A DNA stretch of 64,000 nt from Actinomadura luzonensis (GCF_022664455.2 NZ_JAKRKC020000002.1:1178001-1242000), one strand, 5' to 3'. Positions 42,429 through 52,054 are shown, counted from the first letter of the stretch. Made by a program: numbers and translations. The notes: generated by a model from the sequence alone, not told the origin.

Positions 42429-43115
42429 TCAGACGCGGGCTGGTGTTTCCGAGAGTTGCGGGAGGGGGGCCGGGGCGGGCTCGGTGGTGGCCGGGCCTTC
42501 GATCATGGCGGCGCAGTCGGCGATCGTCTCCTCCAGCAGACGCCGCAGCAGCGCGTCCGGGTCGGCGATGCACGCCTGTACGATGCCGACGACCGCGAGC
42601 TGCACCGCGTTCGGTGCCGCGTACCGGCGGAAGCCCTTCTCGGTGATCTTGGCGGCCCGGCTGAAGCGCCTGGCCTGCTCGGCCGCGTGCGGGACCTCCT
42701 CCAGGGCCCGCCGGCTCGCCTCGCTCAGCCGTCCCGGCGGCGCGCCGTCCAGCCTGGCGAGCATCTCCTCGGCCGCGAGCACCGACACCGCCAGCGCGAG
42801 CTGGCGCTCGGCCGCGGCCACGGGCAGCGCGGTCGTGGCGCAGCGCAGCGCGATGCGCGCGTCCACGCGCAGGTCGTCGCTGGCCAGGCCGATGATCGAC
42901 GGGACGAGCGGGACCAGCCGGGCCCGGCTCTCGTCGCCGACGTTGTCGTTGACCAGGCGGGCGAGGGCGGCCAGCAGCGGGTGCGTGCAGGCCGGATGGT
43001 CGCTCCACCGTTCTCCGGCAAGGTAGGAGGCCAGTTCCATGAAACAGGCACCGCGTTTCGGGTTGCGGTGTCTGCCGCGGGACAGGACCGGCATGTGATC
43101 AAGGTGATTGTCCAC
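42429..43115 (-). CDS. Conserved hypothetical protein, helical
   Basis: 228 residues. The N-terminus (HMPVLSRGRHRNPKRGACFMELASYLAGERWSD is the region, seen in part as RGRHRNPKRGACFMELA) resembles a short motif seen at the start of several actinobacterial proteins of unknown function. The rest is almost wholly alpha-helical (LLAALARLVNDNVGDESR, AAERQLALAVSVLAAEEML, LLRRLLEETIADCAAMI), soluble, with a Pro-rich tail. GTG 43115 has GGAG five bases upstream. The 16-bp array begins 26 bases past its stop. Confidence 0.75.
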   Translation of the reverse strand: MDNHLDHMPVLSRGRHRNPKRGACFMELASYLAGERWSDHPACTHPLLAALARLVNDNVGDESRARLVPLVPSIIGLASDDLRVDARIALRCATTALPVAAAERQLALAVSVLAAEEMLARLDGAPPGRLSEASRRALEEVPHAAEQARRFSRAAKITEKGFRRYAAPNAVQLAVVGIVQACIADPDALLRRLLEETIADCAAMIEGPATTEPAPAPLPQLSETPARV

Positions 43116-43250
43116 GGATGCTCCACTGCTCCACGCGATCGCCGTCTATCCAGTCTGCGCGCTCGTTCCCGGCATTTCCAGCGCTTTGTCAGGGACGTGA
43201 GCCTTTCGTCCTCTCCTGCGCCCGCTGCCCGGAGCCGCCCGGCCGAAACG

Positions 43251-46200
43251 TCACCCCCCGACGAACACCGCGACCGTCCGCCCGGGCACGACGAGCGTGC
43301 CGCTGCCGCGCTCGGCGGCCGACGCCCGGACCACCGGGTCCGCCGAGCCGGCCTGCACCGGGTGCAACGCGACCTCCCGCCCCACGAGCGCGGGCACCGG
43401 CTGCCTCCGCTCGGCCGGCGTGGCGTTGAAGACCACGGTGACCGAGCGCCAGCGCTCGTCCAGGCCGGCGGTGTCCACGTGCATGGCGATCACGCCCTCG
43501 GGCGAGGCGGGGAACGTCAGCCGCCGCCGCACCTCCTCCGCCGACCCGAGCGCGAACGCCGGCGTCGAGGCGCGGATCCGCAGCAGCTCCCCGAAACGCG
43601 CCCGCGCCGCCTCGATCGCCGGGCAGCCGGGACGCAGCGCCGGGTCGGCCAGCAGCGGCCGGGCGTAGGCCCAGCGCGCCTCGTTGTCGGCCCTGGGCGG
43701 CAGACCGCCGCCGAAGCCGTTGCCCGCCGAGCAGTCCCACAGCAGCCGGTTGAACCAGTCGCCGGAGTCGTAGGAGTTGCGGTCGAAGGACTTCGAGCGC
43801 AGCCGTTCGCTGCCCGCGTGCACGAACGCCGCCCCCTGCGACAGCAGGGCCAGGGCCAGCGACAGCACGTGCATGCGCACCCGGTCGGCCATCGGGGTGC
43901 GTGGCGGCAGCTTGTAGGCCAGCGCGTCGAACAACGTCTCGTTGTCGTGCGCGTCCACGTACAGGACGGCCTCGCCGGGCGCGGCGGTGTAGCCGGCGGG
44001 CGAGCCGTTGTGGCGCAGGTCGGCGGCGGTGCGGCCGGAGGGCAGCAGGTAGTCGCGCAGATTGCCCGTCAGGCCCACCCTGATGAGGTCGGCGTAGTGG
44101 GCCAGCCGGGCCCGCTGCTGCTCCGGGCCGCCGTTGGCGGGGCTGCCGTTGGGCGATCCGGCGAGGCCCGAGCCGAAGCCCTGCACCCGCGGGTCCGCGT
44201 CGAACGGCCCGCCGCCGCGCACCGCGTCGCGCAGCCCGTCGGCGAACGTGGCGACGCCCGTCCCGGCCAGGTTGGCCTGGGTGGCCTGCTCGAAGCGGGC
44301 GTCGTCGGCGACCTCGCCGAAGTTCCAGCCCTCGCCGTACAGGATGATCGAGCGGCCGTCCACGCCGTCGGCCTCGGGCGTGAGCGCGTCGAGCGCGCGG
44401 CGTACGGCGAGGATGTTGTCCTTCGGGTGGTGGCCCATCAGGTCGAACCGGAACCCGTCGATCTTGTAGTGCCGGGCCCAGGTGACGACGGAGTCGACGA
44501 CCAGGCGGCCCATCATGAGGTGTTCGGGCGCGGTGTTGGCGCAGCAGGTGGAGGTGGCGACCGAGCCGTCCTCCAGCAGGCGGTGGTAGTAGCCGGGGAC
44601 GATCGGGTCGAGCACCGACTCGGAGTGGGCGTGGTTGTAGACGACGTCCATGACGACGCGGAGACCGGCCTGGTTGAGCGCGGCGACCATGGCGCGGAAC
44701 TGCCGGATCCGGTCGTCGGGGTCGGTCGCGTACGAACCCTCCGGCACCGTGTAGTGCAGCGGGTCGTAGCCCCAGTTGAAGGAGTCCCTGGCGGCGGTGC
44801 GGAGGACGTGCTCCTGCTGCAGCTCGGAGTCGGGCGGCAGGGCGGCGAGGTCGGCGGTGGGCTCGGCGCGGTCGGCGCGCCGCTCCGGGACGGTCGCCAG
44901 GTCGAAGACGGGCAGCAGGTGCACGTGCGTGACGCCGTCGCGGGCCAGCTCGCGCAGCTCCCGCATGCCGGCCGAGTCGAGGCCGAAGGCCGCGTACGTG
45001 CCGCGCAGCTCCGCCGGCACCGTGCTGTCGGAGGCGGAGAAGTCGCGCACGTGCAGCTCGTAGATCGCGGCCTGGTGCGGGGGGACGGGGGCGGGCTTGA
45101 CCAGGTCGTCCCAGCCGGGCGGCTTGGTGGCGGCGGCCTCCAGGCGGGTCAGGCGGCTGCGGACGCCGTCGGGGGCGGTGGCCAGGCTGTAGGGGTCGGT
45201 GACCTCGCTGGTGACCATTGCGCCGGCGGCGGGGGAGTAGGCGGTGACGAGGAAGGTGTAGTCGCGGCCCGCCCAGCCGGGGGAGCCGTGGGCGGACCAG
45301 ACGCCGGTCCGGCCGTCGCGCCGCATCCGGTGCACGGCCCGCCTCCCGCCACCGTCCTCACCGGCCCGTCCGGCGTCGCGTTCGTCTCCGTGGAGGACGA
45401 GCTCGACGGTGCGGGCGGTCGGGGCCCACAGGGCGAGGCGCGGGAGGAGGCGGCCGGTGGGGCCGAGGGTGGCGGTGGCCGCCGCCGCGTACAGGTCGTC
45501 CAGGACACCCGGCAGCTGCACGCCCGTCGCCGCGACCAGCCCGCCGTCGGCGTCCCGCGCCACCGCCACCACCTGGCCGCGCAGGGCCGCGCGGGCCTGC
45601 CGGGCGTCGCGCGGGTCCACCTTGAGCACGGTGTACCCGGCCAGGTGCGGCCACTTGCGCCGCTGCCTCCCGGTCAGCTCGCCGGGGAGGCCGAGAGCCG
45701 CCCCGCCGCCGCCCGCGCCGCCGCCCCCGCCGCCGCCCCCGCCGTCCCCGCCGCCGTCCTCGCCGCCGTCCTCGCCGCGGACGCGCCCGGCGCGGGCGGG
45801 GTCGCCGTCGAGGTCGTGGCCGTCGAAGGTGATGGCGGCGTCCGGGTCGAAGGCCAGGACGTGCCGCAGCGAGCGCGGCACCTGCCACAGGACGGTGTCC
45901 CGGTCGATCCAGTGCGCCCGGCAGTGCCGCAGGTCGGCGTCCGGCCGCGGCGGCCGGGGCAGGACGTGCCCCGCCGCGCCGGCCACCCGCCACACCTCGT
46001 GCCCGGACAGGACCGTCTCCAGCGTCACCTCACCCACCGGATCCCGCCCGTCGCCTCGCCCGCCACCGTCCCGCCCGTCGTCGTCGCGCCCCAGGCCGTC
46101 GCGCCTGTCGCCGCCCCGCCCGTCGCCGTCGCGCAGGTCGTAGGTGAGGCTCGGCGCGCCGGCGGCCAGCGGCACCCGGAACACGGCCCCGAAGGCGTCC

Positions 46201-46922
46201 CGTCCGGCGGGCGGCAGCGGGCGGCCGGGCTCGGCCGCGCCGCCGCCCGGGTGCAGCTCCCAGCCGTCGTGGTCGCCGTCCGGCCGCCGGTAGTGCAGCA
46301 CGATCACGCCGTCGGCGGCGGCCCTGGTCGGGTGGGCGATCGGCGAGCCGGAGTTCACGTACGCCTCCGGCTGCCGCGCCGGGACGATCCGCTGGTCCGG
46401 CCCGGGGTCCTTGGCCGCGCCGGCGTGCACGACGAACCCCAGCTCGCGCTCCGGGTCGCGCAGCGGCACCCGCCAGTACACGCCGAAGGAGTCGGCCCCG
46501 TCCGGCGGGCGCGGGCGCGTCCAGCGGGTGACGGCCCCGTCGGCGACCGCCTCGCCCCAGACGTGCAGGCCCCACCCGTCGTACGCCCCGTCCGCCCGCC
46601 GGTAGCGGATGACCGCGTGCCCCTCGGCGGCGGCCCGCGAGGCGAACACGTCCTCGCGGCCCTCGGTGAGCCAGATCTCCGGGGTCCGTGACGGGTCCAC
46701 GACGCGGTCGCCGCCGTCCTTGACGTCGCCGCGATGCGGCAGGACGCCGACCGCGCGGGCGCCGGGCGTCAGCGGGATCCACGCGAAGCGCCCGTAGGAG
46801 TCCTCGCCCACGGGGATCAGCGGCGTCCGCCACCCGGTCGGGCGGGCCACGTCGCCCCACACGTGCAGCCCCCAGCCGTCGTGGTCCGCGCGCCGGTAAT
46901 GCACCACCAGCAGGTCCTTCAT
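43251..46922 (-). CDS. pulA: Pullulanase-type alpha-1,6-glucosidase (GH13) with three N-terminal CBM41-like domains
   Basis: About 1223 residues. Three starch-binding PUD/CBM41 modules occur at the N-terminus (each with a DGWGLHVWG or DGWELHPGG motif), then Gly/Asp-rich linkers, a CBM48-like region and the GH13 barrel: VVMDVVYNH, GFRFDLMGHHP (nucleophile Asp), ILYGEGWN (acid/base Glu), YVDAHDNET (transition-state Asp). It debranches pullulan and glycogen/starch limit dextrins. ATG 46922 with AAGG five bases upstream is chosen; neither it nor longer starts give a signal peptide, which is odd for a multi-CBM enzyme. Divergent from malEFG. Confidence 0.93.
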   Translation of the reverse strand: MKDLLVVHYRRADHDGWGLHVWGDVARPTGWRTPLIPVGEDSYGRFAWIPLTPGARAVGVLPHRGDVKDGGDRVVDPSRTPEIWLTEGREDVFASRAAAEGHAVIRYRRADGAYDGWGLHVWGEAVADGAVTRWTRPRPPDGADSFGVYWRVPLRDPERELGFVVHAGAAKDPGPDQRIVPARQPEAYVNSGSPIAHPTRAAADGVIVLHYRRPDGDHDGWELHPGGGAAEPGRPLPPAGRDAFGAVFRVPLAAGAPSLTYDLRDGDGRGGDRRDGLGRDDDGRDGGGRGDGRDPVGEVTLETVLSGHEVWRVAGAAGHVLPRPPRPDADLRHCRAHWIDRDTVLWQVPRSLRHVLAFDPDAAITFDGHDLDGDPARAGRVRGEDGGEDGGGDGGGGGGGGGAGGGGAALGLPGELTGRQRRKWPHLAGYTVLKVDPRDARQARAALRGQVVAVARDADGGLVAATGVQLPGVLDDLYAAAATATLGPTGRLLPRLALWAPTARTVELVLHGDERDAGRAGEDGGGRRAVHRMRRDGRTGVWSAHGSPGWAGRDYTFLVTAYSPAAGAMVTSEVTDPYSLATAPDGVRSRLTRLEAAATKPPGWDDLVKPAPVPPHQAAIYELHVRDFSASDSTVPAELRGTYAAFGLDSAGMRELRELARDGVTHVHLLPVFDLATVPERRADRAEPTADLAALPPDSELQQEHVLRTAARDSFNWGYDPLHYTVPEGSYATDPDDRIRQFRAMVAALNQAGLRVVMDVVYNHAHSESVLDPIVPGYYHRLLEDGSVATSTCCANTAPEHLMMGRLVVDSVVTWARHYKIDGFRFDLMGHHPKDNILAVRRALDALTPEADGVDGRSIILYGEGWNFGEVADDARFEQATQANLAGTGVATFADGLRDAVRGGGPFDADPRVQGFGSGLAGSPNGSPANGGPEQQRARLAHYADLIRVGLTGNLRDYLLPSGRTAADLRHNGSPAGYTAAPGEAVLYVDAHDNETLFDALAYKLPPRTPMADRVRMHVLSLALALLSQGAAFVHAGSERLRSKSFDRNSYDSGDWFNRLLWDCSAGNGFGGGLPPRADNEARWAYARPLLADPALRPGCPAIEAARARFGELLRIRASTPAFALGSAEEVRRRLTFPASPEGVIAMHVDTAGLDERWRSVTVVFNATPAERRQPVPALVGREVALHPVQAGSADPVVRASAAERGSGTLVVPGRTVAVFVGG

Positions 46923-47026
46923 CCCTGCCTTGCTTACGCGATTTTCGCCCGCCGGGCCAGACCTTCCACGCCCTCTGTAAGTCTTTCGAGAAATTTCTGA
47001 AATGCGAGGCCGAACCGATGTAACAA

Positions 47027-47033
47027 CTTGCAG
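47027..47033. promoter_or_regulatory. CTTGCAG motif upstream of malE
   Basis: CTTGCAG lies 89 bases before the malE start, within the pulA-malE divergent region. Repeats of this heptamer are described for maltose and amylase promoters of Streptomyces under the LacI-type regulator MalR. Only one copy is seen here, and no regulator gene is nearby, so the link is tentative. Confidence 0.4.
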
Positions 47034-47121
47034 AATCCTTACGAACGCCACTACCCGACGGCGTCACGTCGGCGTAACCTCCGGCTTACTCCCCTCCGAT
47101 CCGAGCTGTGAGGAGAAGGAC

Positions 47122-48411
47122 ATGCGACGACTCTTACCTGCCGCGACCGTCCTTGCGGGCCTGACACTGGCGGTCGCCGCCTGCGGCGGAGGCGGGGGCG
47201 CGCCGGCCTCGCCCGCCCCATCGGCCGCCGACCCCACGAAGATCACCGGCGAGGTGACCTGGTGGGACACGACCCGGCCCGACAGTGAGGGCCCGGCCTT
47301 CCAGGCCCTGATCAAGGAGTTCGAGACCGCCTACCCCGGCATCAAGGTCAAATATGTGAACGTGCCGTCGGACCAGGCCCAGAACCAGTTCCAGACCGCC
47401 GCCCAGGCGGGCAGCGGCGCACCGGACGTGATCCGCTCGGAGGTCGCCTGGACCTCCCAGTTCGCCTCCCTCGGCTACCTGCAGCCGCTGGACGGCACCC
47501 GCGCGGTGGACAAACCCGACGACTTCCTGCCCGGCCCGCTGAGCAGCACCAAGTACAACGGCAAGACCTACGCCGTCCCCCAGGTGACCGACACCCTCGC
47601 GCTGATCTACAACAAGCGGCTGCTGAAGGAGGCCGGCCACGAGGAGCCGCCGAAGACCGTCGCCGAGCTGAAGCAGACCGCGCTCGACGTCAAGGCCAAG
47701 ACCGGCGCCGCGGGGCTGGCGCTCAACGTCGACTCCTACTTCCTGCTGCCCTTCATGTACGGCGAGGGCGGCGACCTGCTCGACGTCCAGAACAAGAAGA
47801 TCGTCGTCGACTCCCCGGCCAACGTGAAGGCCATGCAGACCGTCGCCGACCTGATCAGCTCCGGCGCCGCGCCGAAGCCCGCGACCACCGACAGCTACGC
47901 CAACGCCATGACCGCGCTCAAGGACGGCAAGGCCGCGATGATCTACAACGGCCCGTGGGCGCTGTCGGAGATCTACCAGGGCAAGGAGTTCAAGGACAAG
48001 CAGAACCTCGGCATCGCTCCCGTCCCGGCCGGCTCGGTCAAGGCCGCGGCCCCCACCGGCGGCTGGAACCTCGCCATCTACGCGGGCTCCAGGAACATCC
48101 CGGCCGCCTACGAGTTCGTCCGCTTCATGACCACCCAGAAGGCCCAGGCCGACATCGCCAAGAAGATCAGCCTGCTGCCCACCCGCGCCTCGGCCTACTC
48201 CGACCCGGCGGTGCAGGGCAACCGGGACGTGGCGGTGTTCCAGCCGATCATGGACACGGCGGTGCCGCGGCCGTGGATCCCGGAGGGCGGCCAGCTCTTC
48301 CAGCCGCTGCTGGAGGGCTACCAGGACCTCGTCGGCGGCAAGTCCCCGCCCGCGGACATGCTGAAGAAGGTCAGCGACCAGTACCACGGCATCATGAAGG
48401 ACTGGAGCTGA
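47122..48411 (+). CDS. malE: Maltose/maltodextrin ABC transporter substrate-binding lipoprotein
   Basis: 429 residues. Lipoprotein signal with lipobox AVAAC, then a family-1 solute-binding fold: GEVTWWDTTRPDSEGPAFQALIKEF, GAPDVIRSEVAWTSQFA, AAMIYNGPWALSEI and WNLAIYAGSRN. Tethered outside the membrane, it captures the sugar for the two permeases that follow. Pullulanase next door argues for maltodextrins. ATG 47122 has AGGAGAAGGA just upstream. No ATPase gene is in the operon, as expected if a shared MsiK-type ATPase elsewhere serves it. Confidence 0.92.
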   Translation: MRRLLPAATVLAGLTLAVAACGGGGGAPASPAPSAADPTKITGEVTWWDTTRPDSEGPAFQALIKEFETAYPGIKVKYVNVPSDQAQNQFQTAAQAGSGAPDVIRSEVAWTSQFASLGYLQPLDGTRAVDKPDDFLPGPLSSTKYNGKTYAVPQVTDTLALIYNKRLLKEAGHEEPPKTVAELKQTALDVKAKTGAAGLALNVDSYFLLPFMYGEGGDLLDVQNKKIVVDSPANVKAMQTVADLISSGAAPKPATTDSYANAMTALKDGKAAMIYNGPWALSEIYQGKEFKDKQNLGIAPVPAGSVKAAAPTGGWNLAIYAGSRNIPAAYEFVRFMTTQKAQADIAKKISLLPTRASAYSDPAVQGNRDVAVFQPIMDTAVPRPWIPEGGQLFQPLLEGYQDLVGGKSPPADMLKKVSDQYHGIMKDWS

Positions 48412-48414
48412 CCG

Positions 48415-49404
48415 GTGACGGTCTCGACCGGGAACGCGACGGCCGCGCGGCAGGAGCCCCGCGGCCGCCGCCGTGAGAGGCCGGGCCGGCTGCGGCGCTC
48501 CTTCGGCGCCCACTGGTACGCCTGGGCGATGGTCGCGCCGGTGCTGGCCGTGATGCTGGTGCTGATCGGCTGGCCGCTGGCGCGCGGGGTGTACCTGTCG
48601 CTGACCGACGCCACCGAGGCCAACATCGGCCGCACCATCGGTGTGAACGTCATCCCGTCCACCTACGAGTTCGTCGGCCTGGACAACTACCTGCAGATCC
48701 TCACCAGCGCCGTGTTCTGGGACAAGCTGCTGTGGACGGTGATCTGGACCGTCGTCTGCGTGGCCGCGCACTACGGCATCGGCCTGGCCCTCGCCGTCAT
48801 GCTCAACAGGAGGATGCGCTTGCGCTCGCTCTACCGGGTGCTGCTGATCCTGCCCTGGGCGGTGCCCGCGTTCGTGGCGGCCTTCATCTGGCGCTACCTC
48901 TACAACAGCGACTACGGGGTGATCAACGGCATGCTCAAGCTGGCCGGCCTGGCCCCGGTCGGCTGGCTGGACGACCCGACCACGGCCAAGGCCGCGGTGA
49001 TCGCGGTGAACGTGTGGATCGGCGTGCCGTTCATGATGGTGGCCCTGCTCGGCGGCCTGCAGTCGATCCCGTCGGAGCTGTACGAGGCCGCCGAGGTGGA
49101 CGGGGCCGGCCCCTGGCAGCGCTTCCGCGCGATCACCCTGCCCGGCCTGCGCCGGGTGTCGTCCACCGTGATCCTGCTCGGCACGATCTGGACCTTCAAC
49201 ATGTTCCCCATCATCTTCCTCGTCACCCGGGGCGGCCCCGGCAGCGAGACCGAGATCCTGGTCACCTACGCCTTCCGCGAGGCGTTCACCGGCGTCCGCA
49301 ACTACTCCGGCTCGGCCGCCTGGGGAGTGATCATCCTGCTGATGCTGGTCGTGCTCGCCGTCGGCTACCGCAGGACGCTGCGCGCGCAGGGAGACCCCTG
49401 GTGA
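48415..49404 (+). CDS. malF: Maltose/maltodextrin ABC transporter permease (MalF type)
   Basis: 329 residues, six to seven helices. The EAA loop EAAEVDGAGPWQRFRAITLPGL sits at the usual place, and the first helix (AWAMVAPVLAVMLVLIGWPLARGVYLS) follows a basic cytoplasmic N-terminus. GTG 48415 is three bases after the malE stop. The stop overlaps the next GTG (GTGA at 49401-49404), so the two permeases are co-translated. Confidence 0.92.
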   Translation: MTVSTGNATAARQEPRGRRRERPGRLRRSFGAHWYAWAMVAPVLAVMLVLIGWPLARGVYLSLTDATEANIGRTIGVNVIPSTYEFVGLDNYLQILTSAVFWDKLLWTVIWTVVCVAAHYGIGLALAVMLNRRMRLRSLYRVLLILPWAVPAFVAAFIWRYLYNSDYGVINGMLKLAGLAPVGWLDDPTTAKAAVIAVNVWIGVPFMMVALLGGLQSIPSELYEAAEVDGAGPWQRFRAITLPGLRRVSSTVILLGTIWTFNMFPIIFLVTRGGPGSETEILVTYAFREAFTGVRNYSGSAAWGVIILLMLVVLAVGYRRTLRAQGDPW

Positions 49405-50249
49405 GCGGGCGCCGGCCGCGCGGCGAGCGCGGCCCGCTCGCCTCGGTCGGCCTGCACGCCGGTCTGCTGCTCGCCGTGGCGATCAGCCTGTTCCCGGTGG
49501 TGTGGCTGGTGCTCACCTCGCTCAAGCCGCGCGACGGCTGGCTGTCGAGCGAGCTGCGTCTGTTCGACGACTCCTCGCTGGACAACTACGCCCGGGTGCT
49601 GACCGCCACCGAGTTCCCCCGCTGGCTGCTCAACAGCGTGCTGACCGCCGGGCTCACCATGGTCGCCGGGGTGTTCCTGGCCGCCACCACCGGGTACGCG
49701 GTCAGCCGCTTCCGCTTCCCCGGCCACCGCGGCGTGATGTGGCTGCTGCTGGTCACGCAGATGTTCCCGGTGGCGATCCTCATCGTCCCGCTCTACAACC
49801 TCATGGCGGGGCTCGGGCTGCTCAACCAGATCCCGGGGCTGGTGATCGCGTACATGACGATCGCGGTGCCGTTCTGCGCCTGGATGATGAAGAGCTACTT
49901 CGACACCGTGCCGATCGAGATCGACCAGGCGGGGCTGGTGGACGGGCTGACGCCGTTCGGGGTGTTCCGGCGGGTGGTGCTGCCGCTCGCCCGGCCCGGC
50001 ATCGCGGTGACCGCGTTCTACTGCTTCATGACCGCGTGGGGCGAGGTCGGCTACGCCACGGTGTTCATGTCGCAGGAGGACAAGCGCACGCTCGGCGTCG
50101 GCCTGCAGCAGTTCGTCGGCCAGCACTGGTCGGACTGGGGGCTGATGACCGCCTCGGCGGTGCTCATCGCCATCCCGGCCGGGGCCGTGTTCCTGCTCGT
50201 GCAGCGGCATCTCGTCACCGGGCTGACCGCGGGGGCCACCAAGGCATAG
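49401..50249 (+). CDS. malG: Maltose/maltodextrin ABC transporter permease (MalG type)
   Basis: 282 residues, six helices. MalG-type features: the second-position SRFRFPGHRGVMWLLLVTQMFP, the EAA loop (EIDQAGLVDGLTPFGVFRRVVLPLARPG, with the Gly conserved) and the C-terminal LLVQRHLVTGLTAGATK that in MalG inserts near the substrate site. GTG 49401 overlaps malF by four bases. A large stem-loop and an ABC exporter gene follow on the same strand. Confidence 0.92.
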   Translation: MSGRRPRGERGPLASVGLHAGLLLAVAISLFPVVWLVLTSLKPRDGWLSSELRLFDDSSLDNYARVLTATEFPRWLLNSVLTAGLTMVAGVFLAATTGYAVSRFRFPGHRGVMWLLLVTQMFPVAILIVPLYNLMAGLGLLNQIPGLVIAYMTIAVPFCAWMMKSYFDTVPIEIDQAGLVDGLTPFGVFRRVVLPLARPGIAVTAFYCFMTAWGEVGYATVFMSQEDKRTLGVGLQQFVGQHWSDWGLMTASAVLIAIPAGAVFLLVQRHLVTGLTAGATKA

Positions 50250-50255
50250 CCCGAC

Positions 50256-50307
50256 ATACGGCCGAAATCCGCCTCAGGAGATGATATTGGGCGGTTTTCG
50301 GCCGTAT
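50256..50307. promoter_or_regulatory. 18-bp stem-loop between malG and the ABC exporter
   Basis: ATACGGCCGAAATCCGCC (50256-50273) pairs with GGCGGTTTTCGGCCGTAT (50290-50307) with one mismatch; the loop is 16 bases and contains AGGAGATG. It begins seven bases after the malG stop and ends 10 bases before the exporter GTG. It may end the mal message, or act as an attenuator or operator for the exporter gene. No T-run follows. Confidence 0.6.
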
Positions 50308-50317
50308 TGGGGGATCA

Positions 50318-52054
50318 GTGGTCAACGCTCTGGATCATCAGTACCGCGGCGAGCATCCCGTCCGCACCCTCGCCTACCTCTTCCGCCAGGACCGCGGCCG
50401 GCTCGCCGCGGCCGTCCTCGCCTTCCTGGTCAAGCACAGCCCCACCTGGCTGCTGCCGCTCATCACCGCCAACGTCATCGACCTCGTGGTCGCCCACGGC
50501 CCCGTCGCCGAGCTGTGGGCGAACGCCGCCGTCCTGCTCGCGCTGCTCCTGCTCAACCTGCCCTTCCACCTGCTGTACGTGCGCTGCATGCACGGCGCGA
50601 TCCGCCGCGTCGGCACCGGCCTGCGCTCGGCGCTGTGCCGCCGCATGCAGCAGCTGTCCATCGGCTACCACTCGCGGGTCAGCGCCTCGGTGCTGCAGAC
50701 CAAGGTCATCCGGGACGTGGAGAGCGTCGAGCAGAGCGCCCAGCAGGCGAGCGACCTCGGCCTGAGCGCCCTCGCCCAGCTCGCCGGCGGCCTGGCGGTG
50801 ATCGCCTGGCGGGTGCCGTGGGCCGTCCCCGTCTTCCTGGTCGTCGTCCCGGCCGCCGCGCTGCTCGTCGTCCGGCTGCGGCACCGGCTGCGCGAGGACA
50901 ACGAGAGCTTCCGCCGCGAGATCGAGCGCCTGTCCACCCGCGTCGGCGAGATGACCACGCTCATCCCCATCACCCGCGCCCACGGCCTGGAGCAGGACGC
51001 CCTGCACCGCGTGGACGGCACCCTCACCCGCGTGCTGCGCACCGGCCTGCGCCTCGACCTGCTCAACGGCCGCTTCGGCGCGCTGGCCTGGATCCTTCTC
51101 AACGCGCTCGGCGTGACCTTCCTCGCCGGCTCCGCGCTGGTCGCCTACTACCAGGTGCTGCCGGTCACCGCCGGGGACGTCGTCATGCTGACGACCTTCT
51201 TCACCACCCTCACCTCGTCGGTGACCGCGCTGCTCGGCCTCACCCCGGTCATCAGCAAGGGGCTGGCCTCCGTCCGCTCCATCGGCGAGGTGCTGCAGGC
51301 CCCCGACCTGGAGCAGAACGCGGGCAAGGCCGAGGTCGCCGCCGTCCGCGGCGAGGTCGAGTTCCAGGACGTGCACTTCTCCTACGGCGAGGGGGCGGCC
51401 GTCAGGGACCTCAGCCTGAAGGTCCGCCCCGGCGAGACGATCGCGCTGGTCGGCGCGTCCGGCGCGGGCAAGTCGACCGTGCTCAACCTCGTCATCGGCT
51501 TCCTGCGCCCCACCGCCGGCCGCATCCTGCTCGACGGCCGCGACATGGAGGAACTGGACCTGCGCAGCTACCGCCGCTTCCTGTCGGTGGTGCCGCAGGA
51601 GTCCATCCTGTTCGAGGGCAGCATCCGCGAGAACGTCACCTACGGCATGAGCGACGTGGACGACGAGCGGGTGCGCCGCGCGCTGCGCGACGCCAACGCG
51701 CTGGAGTTCATCGACCGCCTGCCCGACGGCCTCGACACCGTGGTGGGGGAGCGCGGCGCGCGGCTGTCCGGCGGCCAGCGCCAGCGCCTCGCGATCGCCC
51801 GCGCCCTGATCCGCGACCCGCGCGTGCTCGTCCTCGACGAGGCGACCTCCGCCCTGGACACCCGCTCGGAACGCCTCATCCAGCAGGCGCTCGGCCGCCT
51901 CGTGCGCGGCCGGACCGTCTTCGTCGTCGCCCACCGCCTGTCCACCATCAGGAACGCCGACCGCATCGTGGTCATGCACGAGGGCCGCGTCGCCGAGACC
52001 GGCACCCACGAGGAGCTGATGGCCCGCCGCGGCGCCTACGCCGCGCTCGCCTGA
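50318..52054 (+). CDS. ABC exporter, fused permease-ATPase (half-transporter)
   Basis: 578 residues. An N-terminal six-helix ABC exporter domain (~20-310) is followed by an ATPase with Walker A GASGAGKST, Q-loop VPQESILFEGS, signature LSGGQRQRL, Walker B VLVLDEATSALD and H-loop VAHRL. It acts as a homodimer, or pairs with another half-transporter, to export lipids, peptides or drugs. GTG 50318 has GGGGGA four bases upstream. There is no partner half-transporter next to it; it is separated from malG by the stem-loop and may be partly co-transcribed. Confidence 0.92.
   Translation: MVNALDHQYRGEHPVRTLAYLFRQDRGRLAAAVLAFLVKHSPTWLLPLITANVIDLVVAHGPVAELWANAAVLLALLLLNLPFHLLYVRCMHGAIRRVGTGLRSALCRRMQQLSIGYHSRVSASVLQTKVIRDVESVEQSAQQASDLGLSALAQLAGGLAVIAWRVPWAVPVFLVVVPAAALLVVRLRHRLREDNESFRREIERLSTRVGEMTTLIPITRAHGLEQDALHRVDGTLTRVLRTGLRLDLLNGRFGALAWILLNALGVTFLAGSALVAYYQVLPVTAGDVVMLTTFFTTLTSSVTALLGLTPVISKGLASVRSIGEVLQAPDLEQNAGKAEVAAVRGEVEFQDVHFSYGEGAAVRDLSLKVRPGETIALVGASGAGKSTVLNLVIGFLRPTAGRILLDGRDMEELDLRSYRRFLSVVPQESILFEGSIRENVTYGMSDVDDERVRRALRDANALEFIDRLPDGLDTVVGERGARLSGGQRQRLAIARALIRDPRVLVLDEATSALDTRSERLIQQALGRLVRGRTVFVVAHRLSTIRNADRIVVMHEGRVAETGTHEELMARRGAYAALA

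Noticed and set aside
42011..46691. Very long open frames through the 16-bp array and antisense to the pullulanase gene
   Set aside because: They have no recognisable domain, are rich in Arg/Gly/Pro/His, and exist only because high G+C suppresses stops; the array period is not a multiple of three.
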